Positions 45,210 to 52,457 of a stretch of 64,000 bases of DNA are shown here, in pieces; positions within the stretch are counted from its first letter, which is position 1; every line of letters starts with the position of its first letter. The DNA is from M3007 sp031425155 (GTDB lineage: Bacteria > Bacteroidota > Bacteroidia > Chitinophagales > Saprospiraceae), in contig JANPIV010000054.1 of NCBI GenBank assembly GCA_031425155.1, forward strand, positions 81,289 to 145,288. Reading direction: 5' to 3'. The position numbers and the translations under genes are program-made. The notes beneath the pieces are model-generated. The model ran no database searches. It was not told the DNA's origin and saw only the letters and a program-made list of their open reading frames with translations.

Positions 45210-48200
45210 TGCACCGCTACCCCGGCCCGCGCTCCTTCACCGGCGACGACCGCCACCTGTTTTTTGGCCGCGACGCCGAAAAACAGGAATTGTTCCGTCT
45301 CATTGTCCTGAATGATCTAGTGGTACTGTTCGGCGATTCGGGGACGGGCAAAACTTCTCTGCTGCAAGCGGGCGTATGCCCCGGCCTGGAAGAACAGCAG
45401 TACAAACCGGTGTTCATCCGCCTTAACAACCCCGACGAAGCCCCCGAAACGCAGGTGTACCAGCAACTCAAGGCAGGTGGCTACATTCCTGACACCATGC
45501 CCGAAGGCCGGACGCTGTGGGAGTATTTCAGCCGTTTCTGGTACGTGGACCTGGGCGAAGTGTTCACGCCGGTCATCGTCTTCGACCAGTTTGAAGAACT
45601 CTTCACCCTCTACCAGCCCGAACAGCGCGCCAATTTTATCGAGCAATTCGCCGCCATTGCCAACCGCCGCCCGCCCGCCGGACTGTCGCCGGAAGCCGCC
45701 ACGCCCCCGCCAGCGAAATTCGTGTTCAGCCTCCGCTCCGATTTCCTGTACCTGCTGGACGAACTCTCGGCGGACATCCCCGCCATCCTGCGCTGCCGCT
45801 TTCAGCTGCGCCTGCTGGACCGCAGCCGCGCCAGCGACGCGATTATTCGGCCTGCCGCGATGAGGGGCGACTATATTTCTCCCAGCTTTGGGTACAGCCC
45901 GGCGGCTTTGGAGGGTATTTTGGGTTCGTTGAGCCGGGCGAGTGAAGGCGCGAGCACGAGTGAGGCGGTGACTTTGAGTCACCGCCTCACTACGCCCGGC
46001 AGCGGAGAAATCGCCGCTTTCCAGTTACAGTTGGTTTGTCGGTATCTGGAGGACAAGATCATCCGCCAGCAACACCCGGCAGGCTTTTCCGTCAGCCCCG
46101 ATTTCTACGGCGGCGGCGAGGGCATCCGCCAGATCATCGAGGATTTTTACCACCAGGTGATCGAAAAAACCGCCCCCGCCGAGCGCGAAGCGGTGGAAAA
46201 ACTGCTCGCCCGCGGCCTCATCCGCAACGGGCGGCGCATCATGATGGAAGCCTCGGCCATGCGCGACGAGTACGGCGTGTCGCAGGCGGCGCTGGAACTG
46301 CTACATGATGAGCGGTTGTTGAAACGGGAGGCGCGGAAGGGGGAACTGTATTACGAAATCAGTCATGATACGCTGATGTGGCCAATTCTGAAGGCAGAAA
46401 AAGTCCGTGAACTGGAATTGCTGCTAGAAAATGAAAGAAATCAGGTAAAAGAAGCTGCCGAGAAATTGAAAAAGAGGAAAGAAGGCGAAAAAAAATTTCA
46501 TAATATGTTCGGTGGAGTAAAAATCTCTCAATTCAGGTATCCCGGAGTTAGACCATTTACAACAGTAGAATACAATTTATTTTTCGGGAGATCCCAAGAG
46601 ATTAAATCTATAACAGAAAAGATTTTCAAAGAAAAAATTATTATACTTTCAGGGAAAAGCGGCGTAGGAAAAACATCCTTAATAAATGCCGGAGTTGTTC
46701 CTGAAATATGGCAAAGTGGAATACTTCAACCAAAATCCATTCGTTTAGGGGTGTATTTCGCAGATAGAGACCATTTAATTCAACGCTTTCTTAGGTCTAT
46801 AGATATATCTTCGGTGGAAGATATAAGGACATCCCAGGAAAATTATGTTTTTTTATTCGATCAATTCGAGGAAGTATTCACATTTCCCGTTCAAGAATTA
46901 AAAGGCTTATTAGATGTGTTAAAATCTCTTGAAAACCATAAAGTCGTCTTTGTGCTTCGCGATACGGCATTGCCACATATTCTGGCGTTTGGAGAGGAAA
47001 TATCTATTAAAACAAGTGAAATCATTCAGTTATCGCCTTTGTCAATAAATAATTCATTGGAAGCTATCCAGAATCCGGCAGAATTATCCGCCGATATTTT
47101 TGAGGGTCCCGCTTTTGAGTACTCCCAAGATATTTTGGATAAAATTAGCGAGAATGCTAAAAATGCCGGAGGTCAAGTGGACGCTTTTGCGCTTCAATTA
47201 TTTTGTTCTTATATTGAAAGAAAAGTTATTAAAACGGGAAGAAAAATCGTCTCTCTTGAGGACGTTAATTTTAATGTTTTTTATAATTACTATGAAGAAT
47301 GTTTACTTCGTCTGCCTGATGAACAAAGGATACTTGCGAGAAAAATAATTGAAGACAATCTGATACACCAAGATACAAATGGCCTGATAAGAAGATTAAA
47401 TGTTGCTCTGGAAGTTATACGACAAGAATATGGTAGAAGTAGCCAGATTGAAGATATTCTGAATTTTATGGATTCTAATTTTTTAATTAGAATCGAGATA
47501 AGGTTTGGTGAACGGTACATGGAAGTAAGCCATGATTTTCTGCTGCCTCAAATTCAGTTTTCTTTAAATGAGCGACGAATAGAGCAAAAGCGTTTTGAGG
47601 AAATGAGAGCAAAGGAATTGGCGATAGAAGCAATGCGGGGAAGAAGGCGGGCTTGGGCATTGGCATGGCTGATTGGAGGGGTGGCAGTGGCAGCAATTGG
47701 GTTGGCAATTTTTGCATTCTTGAAAGCACAGGAAGCCATTATAGAACGGAATAAATCCGAAAATTTTGCACTTGCAGCTCCATATCTCCAGGGTCATGTT
47801 CTACCTACGGATTTTAGTATTTTATCGAATTTTGACTCGTTGAGTTTTGCAGGTTGGAATATTGATACTTTACCATCAAAGGAGTTAGGCAATCTAAAGC
47901 ATCTGCAAATATTAAACCTTTCAGGCAACAAATTGATCTTTTTACCTAAAAACTTTGAGGTATTAAACAATCTAAGATCGTTAGATTTAAGTTACAATAG
48001 AATAGAAACCTTGCCCGATAAAATAGATAAATTTTCCAATCTCGAATTTTTGGATTTAAGTAGCAATAATTTGATAGGCCTTCCTAAGCAAATAGGAAGT
48101 TTAAAAAAGTTAAAATACCTTGATTTATCTGAAAATAAATTATGGACATTGCCAACGGAAATCGGCAATTTAGAAAGCCTTCAAACACTAAATTTAAGCA

Positions 48201-48421
48201 GGCTTGGGGAAGGAGTTTATTTAGTAAATCTACCTAGCGAAATCGGCAAGTTAAAAAATTTAATTTCTCTAGATTTTAGAAATAGTGCATTGAAATATCT
48301 CCCAAATACAATTATTAATCTAAAAAACCTAAAAGTGCTAGTTCTTTCTGGCAGCCCAATGTCAGAAGAGTACATAGCCAACCTTAGATCTGCTATGCCT
48401 TGGTGCCAAATAGAGTTTTGA
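45206..48421 (+). CDS. tandem nSTAND NTPase with transmembrane helix and leucine-rich repeats
   Basis: 1071 residues. First STAND module (~1-400): YPGPRSFTGDD, Walker A GDSGTGKTS (43-51), Walker B VIVFDQFEEL (~120). Second (~443-790): the same opening (YPGVRPFTTVEYNLFFGR), Walker A GKSGVGKTS (~482), Walker B YVFLFDQFEEV (~548). One transmembrane helix near 815-838, then about seven 23-residue leucine-rich repeats (~865-1071, LxxLxxLDLSxNxLxxLPxxI). This is an NLR-like layout with the effector-type SIR2-TIR protein encoded just upstream. Codons up to ~46430 are GC-rich and those after it AT-rich, suggesting a chimera. A palindromic element is inserted in frame at residues ~243-265. Confidence 0.85.
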   Translation: MMHRYPGPRSFTGDDRHLFFGRDAEKQELFRLIVLNDLVVLFGDSGTGKTSLLQAGVCPGLEEQQYKPVFIRLNNPDEAPETQVYQQLKAGGYIPDTMPEGRTLWEYFSRFWYVDLGEVFTPVIVFDQFEELFTLYQPEQRANFIEQFAAIANRRPPAGLSPEAATPPPAKFVFSLRSDFLYLLDELSADIPAILRCRFQLRLLDRSRASDAIIRPAAMRGDYISPSFGYSPAALEGILGSLSRASEGASTSEAVTLSHRLTTPGSGEIAAFQLQLVCRYLEDKIIRQQHPAGFSVSPDFYGGGEGIRQIIEDFYHQVIEKTAPAEREAVEKLLARGLIRNGRRIMMEASAMRDEYGVSQAALELLHDERLLKREARKGELYYEISHDTLMWPILKAEKVRELELLLENERNQVKEAAEKLKKRKEGEKKFHNMFGGVKISQFRYPGVRPFTTVEYNLFFGRSQEIKSITEKIFKEKIIILSGKSGVGKTSLINAGVVPEIWQSGILQPKSIRLGVYFADRDHLIQRFLRSIDISSVEDIRTSQENYVFLFDQFEEVFTFPVQELKGLLDVLKSLENHKVVFVLRDTALPHILAFGEEISIKTSEIIQLSPLSINNSLEAIQNPAELSADIFEGPAFEYSQDILDKISENAKNAGGQVDAFALQLFCSYIERKVIKTGRKIVSLEDVNFNVFYNYYEECLLRLPDEQRILARKIIEDNLIHQDTNGLIRRLNVALEVIRQEYGRSSQIEDILNFMDSNFLIRIEIRFGERYMEVSHDFLLPQIQFSLNERRIEQKRFEEMRAKELAIEAMRGRRRAWALAWLIGGVAVAAIGLAIFAFLKAQEAIIERNKSENFALAAPYLQGHVLPTDFSILSNFDSLSFAGWNIDTLPSKELGNLKHLQILNLSGNKLIFLPKNFEVLNNLRSLDLSYNRIETLPDKIDKFSNLEFLDLSSNNLIGLPKQIGSLKKLKYLDLSENKLWTLPTEIGNLESLQTLNLSRLGEGVYLVNLPSEIGKLKNLISLDFRNSALKYLPNTIINLKNLKVLVLSGSPMSEEYIANLRSAMPWCQIEF
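45933..46000. repeat. palindromic element inserted in frame in the STAND gene
   Basis: Inner stem GTGAGGCGGTGACT / AGTCACCGCCTCAC (14 bp, 3-nt loop) and outer arms GCCGGGCG / CGCCCGGC. It encodes a Ser/Thr/Ala-rich ~22-residue loop (residues ~243-265) between ALEGILGSL and EIAAFQLQLVC, two parts that are normally close in this NTPase family. Reading frame is kept. Confidence 0.75.
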
Positions 48422-48605
48422 GGTGGCCATCAAGCAGACCCTTTTGCGTCAGATACATAAATATTTCCAACGTCCCAGGTTCGACCCTGTTTTGGTGTAA
48501 CATCTAAATTCATTTTCTTGCAGATCAAGCACCAGGCAAAGAAATAAAAGCATCCTCTTTTTGAGATAAGCGTGAGTGATTTGTCTTGCTTATTTTGAAA
48601 TTTAT

Positions 48606-49076
48606 TCAAAAAGGGTAATCAGAAATAATTTTATTCATAATATTGTCTGTTTTATATCCATATTTTTTAATATAATTTTCTTTTATTTTTGCTAAAATTA
48701 TTTTAATAAGATTAAATGAAACAATCGCCGTTTATTGATTGAATTGCTCTTTAGTTCTTACTTTTCTTCCAGGGTGAATCAGATTTCTGTAATTTCTGAT
48801 TACCGTAGACAAATCTTTTGATCTTTCCGAAATTAGATCTGTTGCATATGCTTTTGATATTAGATCAGAAAGTGCCAATTTTAATGTTTGATTATGATTC
48901 TTACCAGAAATTGGATAATGAGTAAAATATTCTAAAAGCACAGCCTCAATAATACTTCCTGATAGTATTAACACTGATTTAAATGCCTTGGATTCAACGC
49001 AAATTTCTAATTCTTGAAAATCTCGCTTTAGGAGCTGCCTAAATTTTTCATCTCCTATAAACGCAAAGTAATCCAT
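48606..49076 (-). pseudogene. HEPN-like gene interrupted by an in-frame TAA
   Basis: ATG 49076 opens a frame of 156 residues broken only at codon 115 by TAA (48734-48732). The part before it is helical and holds the HEPN RNase signature R-x6-H (Arg94, His101 in RNYRNLIHPGR). The part after (IVSFNLIKIILAKIKENY…) is the expected final helix, so the original protein was about 156 residues. The stop product would keep the active motif but lose the last helix. Whether it is inactive is inference. It borders the STAND gene's AT-rich side. The spacer 48422-48605 shows nothing. Confidence 0.65.
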
Positions 49077-49131
49077 TCGTAAGGTTTTAGAATAATTTTA
49101 AAAATTCACGTTGACAAGACCATAAAATACC

Positions 49132-49218
49132 CCTCACACCGCCACCGCCGCCTTAATCCCTGGCCACGGCTCATACCCCAACAACTTAAAGTCTTCGTAC
49201 TTGAAAGAGAAAATATCC
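49132..49218 (-). pseudogene. diverged copy of the thyA 3' end
   Basis: 87 bp matching 51415-51501 without indels (11 mismatches by eye). It encodes DIFSFKYEDFKLLGYEPWPG and so on to the stop, against DIFDFKYEDFELLGYEPWPG in the real thyA: two amino-acid changes, other differences silent. The reading frame is continuous with that of the gene at 49233 after its TAG. It is the distal boundary of a 2.2-kb segment inserted directly downstream of thyA. Confidence 0.85.
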
Positions 49219-49232
49219 GGTAATTCTATCTC

Positions 49233-50225
49233 CTACAAGTTAACAAATCCATTATTATGTATAGATTTCTTTATATATTTATTCTGATACTCAAAAATTC
49301 CCTGTAATAGGAAAGACTTATTTGCCGAATTCTTGGAAAGCATATTGACCTGTAAATTAAAGTTTATTGAGTTGATTAATTGACAAGTTCTAACAAAATA
49401 TATTAAATCTTTCCCTCTATATAAGTTTAGATCTATTGTCAGTGGGTTTTCCTTGCAGACCGACTGGCATCTTATAATGTCATTAAGTTCCTTGGTGAAA
49501 CCTTTATAAGGAAACCAGACGCCATAGTCATGACTGTAATTTACTTTATTTCTAATTACCGAAAGCCAGGAACCATTATGTAGACTATAGTTAGTTAGAG
49601 CCATTATCAATTCATCAATTTTATCAACAATAAGTTGGGCATCTGCTTGTATCATTTGACTGTAAATGCCGTTTTTTGAAGATTTTAAAAAATCAAGAAA
49701 ACGTAACCATAAGCCTTTATGACTATCAGCATACTGGCCCTCTTTTAAAAATCTATACGTATTATTACCCCGATTTATAAAAATAGAAAATGTTCCAGCA
49801 CTTAAATTGCCGTCAGCATATCCTCGTGTTCTTGTTAATTTGCGAACTCTATCAGTCGACTGGGAGTTTATATTTGACAGACAATTGCCAGTGATTCTTA
49901 GTATTGAGTGAGCAGAGAAAAATGCGGAATAATAATACTTTGTTAGTATCCAACCAAAAAATTTAGGCGTTATGTCATCGACACTTATATCATTTAGAGA
50001 TTCCATTGCCGCGCATGAAAGTCTATTTATATCATGTGCATAGGGTTTTAAAAAATCATTCAGATCAAAAGATGATATCGTAAACTCATTTGATAATTGG
50101 TCTTGAATTGCAAAGTACTCTTTTCCTTCAGTCAACCAATAATTAATTCCATATCTAGAATCTATCGACACCTCGCTAAGACCCTGTTGGAACAAATGGC
50201 TTAACCCGCTAGAAAAATCAATCAT
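49233..50225 (-). CDS. HEPN-like hypothetical protein paired with DGQHR protein
   Basis: 330 residues, helical, AT-rich. Arg225-x6-His232 in RNKVNYSH followed by DYGVWFPYKG is a HEPN-type R-N…H motif, the only functional hint; HEPN domains are often RNases or their inactive relatives. The central part has long helices (FFGWILTKYYYSAFFSAHSILRI) like those of HEPN bundles. It starts 13 bp after the DGQHR gene, so the two form an operon. Family not recognised; role in defence is inferred from context. Confidence 0.6.
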   Translation of the reverse strand: MIDFSSGLSHLFQQGLSEVSIDSRYGINYWLTEGKEYFAIQDQLSNEFTISSFDLNDFLKPYAHDINRLSCAAMESLNDISVDDITPKFFGWILTKYYYSAFFSAHSILRITGNCLSNINSQSTDRVRKLTRTRGYADGNLSAGTFSIFINRGNNTYRFLKEGQYADSHKGLWLRFLDFLKSSKNGIYSQMIQADAQLIVDKIDELIMALTNYSLHNGSWLSVIRNKVNYSHDYGVWFPYKGFTKELNDIIRCQSVCKENPLTIDLNLYRGKDLIYFVRTCQLINSINFNLQVNMLSKNSANKSFLLQGIFEYQNKYIKKSIHNNGFVNL

Positions 50226-50238
50226 ATATACATATATA

Positions 50239-51198
50239 TTATAAGGTGAAATCCTTTTTCAAACATTCTATAAAATGTTCAGTCAACTCTTTGTGGCCAG
50301 TAAGTTTTTTATTAAGTTTGGTCAAACTTATACTATCAAAGAAATATACTAGCGAGTAGTAAAAATTATCTAATGTATAATCATTATATCTATCTTTAAC
50401 TTTTCTTGCTGCATCTGGAAATATTGATATTATCGCTCTAAAAATATATGGATTAACCATTTTATTTTCAATCGATTTTTTTCTAAATCCAGTTTCAATG
50501 GTTTTCAGGTAATTATTTAGGATATTATATACATCTTCTGCCTCCTTATCTCCAAATATTGTAGTAATAGGTTTGACTGCGGCATTGAATGTTACTCTAC
50601 TTATTTTATTTTTAACTTTGTCGGCAGCAGTTAATTTTCCATATAACGCACTGTCCGGTTTTTCATTAAAACTATCGTAAATTAATCGCAGGTAAGATTC
50701 TGATTCGTTTTCATAATCAGCTAATGCTTTTATATCAAGCAAGAGCTCATTTGGAACAGGCCTCTGTTTTGTATTAATATCTATAAACAGCCTTGTTTCA
50801 TCTTTTCGTGAAAGTTTTTCATAAATAATTACAGGAGCTCGTACAGACGTTTCAGCTAAACTAAACCCATATACTCTATGCTGTCCATCTAGTATCAGAA
50901 AAGCTTTAGGAATTTCGTTAAATTCCAATGTCTTATTCTTTGATAAATAGACAAATCCAGATTCTGGCTGAGCTGACAAAATAACAGCGGTTGGAATTGT
51001 GCCAAGCCCTTTATCAATGTAATCTGCAATTTGCTTTGCTCTTTCTTTATCTAAACTTCTTTGAAAACCTTCTTGAGGGTCATCATAACGAGTAGTCACA
51101 AAGCATGTCTTCGCAAGAACATCACTTGGGAGGGTTAAAGAATAAAATTTGTGTTTTCCCTGGGTTATTAATACAGCTGAAAAACTTAGTCTGTCCAT
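50239..51198 (-). CDS. DGQHR-domain protein (DndB-like)
   Basis: 319 residues. The signature ILDGQHRVYGF has Asp104-Gly-Gln-His-Arg108, followed by RLFIDINTKQRPVP, both typical of DGQHR proteins (DndB/DptB group and relatives of the ParB-like fold). In phosphorothioate systems DndB is a repressor; free-standing DGQHR proteins occur in varied defence-type operons. No DndCDE genes are present here. First gene of a two-gene operon on the minus strand, 218 bp from the thyA stop; that spacer holds no gene. Confidence 0.75.
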   Translation of the reverse strand: MDRLSFSAVLITQGKHKFYSLTLPSDVLAKTCFVTTRYDDPQEGFQRSLDKERAKQIADYIDKGLGTIPTAVILSAQPESGFVYLSKNKTLEFNEIPKAFLILDGQHRVYGFSLAETSVRAPVIIYEKLSRKDETRLFIDINTKQRPVPNELLLDIKALADYENESESYLRLIYDSFNEKPDSALYGKLTAADKVKNKISRVTFNAAVKPITTIFGDKEAEDVYNILNNYLKTIETGFRKKSIENKMVNPYIFRAIISIFPDAARKVKDRYNDYTLDNFYYSLVYFFDSISLTKLNKKLTGHKELTEHFIECLKKDFTL

Positions 51199-51416
51199 TG
51201 ATCGATTTTTAAAAATTTAAGCAGAAAATTCCTACCATTAAATCAGCAGAAAATTATTTTTAATTTATGCCAGTGCCCGATTATTAACTCAATAGGGCAC
51301 TTAAAAAATTCAAATACCGGCACTATTGCAATCAAATAGTAGGTAATTTACACAATAATAGCATAAAAACCCAACTGTGCCTAGCACTCAATAAATAATT
51401 TTTCAAATGACCTTCC

Positions 51417-52211
51417 TCACACCGCCACCGCCGCCTTTATCCCCGGCCACGGCTCGTAGCCCAACAACTCAAAATCCTCGTACTTAAAATCAAAAATATC
51501 CCGCACTTCCGGGTTCAATCGCATCGTGGGTAAGGCGCGTGGTGTACGTGAAAGTTGCAAATCCACTTGTTCCAAATGATTGACATACAAGTGCGTATCA
51601 CCGCCCGTCCAGACAAAATCGCCGGGTTCGAGATCACAGACCTGGGCCAGCATGAGCGTGAGTAAGGCGTAAGAGGCGATGTTGAAAGGTACGCCGAGGA
51701 ACACGTCCGCGCTGCGCTGGTAGAGTTGACAGGATAATTTCCCCTCTGCTACATAAAACTGAAACAAACAATGACAAGGCGCCAGTGCCATTTCCGGTAG
51801 ATCGGCCACATTCCAGGCGGAAATGACCATGCGGCGGCTGTCGGGATTCGTTTTTAGCGTTTTAACCAAGTCCGTAATCTGGTCTATGGTGCGGCCATCC
51901 GGCGTGGGCCAGGCCCGCCACTGCCGACCGTACACCGGGCCGAGATTTCCGTCCGCATCGGCCCATTCATCCCAGATGCGGACACCGTTTTCCTGCAAAT
52001 AGCGCACGTTGGTATCGCCCTGCAAAAACCACAGCAATTCGTGGATGATGCTTTTGGTGTGTACTTTTTTGGTGGTCAGCAACGGAAATCCGGCCTGCAA
52101 ATCGAAGCGCATCTGGTAACCGAATACGCTGATGGTGCCGGTGCCGGTGCGGTCGCTTTTGCGGGCGCCGTTTTTTAGAATATGGTGCAGGAGGTCGTGG
52201 TAGGCTTGCAT
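51417..52211 (-). CDS. thyA: thymidylate synthase
   Basis: 264 residues, the same length as E. coli ThyA. Conserved blocks: RTGTGTISVFGYQMRFDL near the N-terminus, the FLQGDTNVRYLQENGVRIWDEW region, the catalytic Cys in ALAPCHCLFQFYV, the RSADVFLGVPFNIASYALL block and HLYVNHLEQ. It makes dTMP from dUMP using methylene-tetrahydrofolate. Its last 87 bp are duplicated at 49132-49218, with two accessory genes in between, so the 3' end of thyA has served as an insertion point. The chromosomal copy is intact. Confidence 0.95.
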   Translation of the reverse strand: MQAYHDLLHHILKNGARKSDRTGTGTISVFGYQMRFDLQAGFPLLTTKKVHTKSIIHELLWFLQGDTNVRYLQENGVRIWDEWADADGNLGPVYGRQWRAWPTPDGRTIDQITDLVKTLKTNPDSRRMVISAWNVADLPEMALAPCHCLFQFYVAEGKLSCQLYQRSADVFLGVPFNIASYALLTLMLAQVCDLEPGDFVWTGGDTHLYVNHLEQVDLQLSRTPRALPTMRLNPEVRDIFDFKYEDFELLGYEPWPGIKAAVAV

Positions 52212-52292
52212 GACAGAGTATTTGGAAGGGTTAGAAGGGTCTAGAAAAAGAGTTTAAAAGGCATATAAAATAGTGTTACCCTCTGCTTAGCG

Positions 52293-52325
52293 ACGTTTAC
52301 GAAACTCTGAAAGTTTCGTAAACGT
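52293..52325. repeat. palindromic element, CGTTTACGAAAC family (single copy)
   Basis: ACGTTTACGAAACT and AGTTTCGTAAACGT arms around a short loop (33 bp), followed by GTGCGTAATATCAG, the same flank (inverted) as at the element near 5456. It lies in the 246-bp spacer upstream of thyA, which otherwise contains GGGTTTAGAAGG-type repeats. Confidence 0.65.
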
Positions 52326-52457
52326 GTTTTGTGCGTAATATCAGTTATAAAAAAGGGTTGGGGATTTATGGCTTCATGGAAAGCACGCTTTCATAACCAC
52401 CAATAATTTGAAAGCAGCAATCTAAACCCCTCTAAATCTTCTAAACCCCTCTCAACA

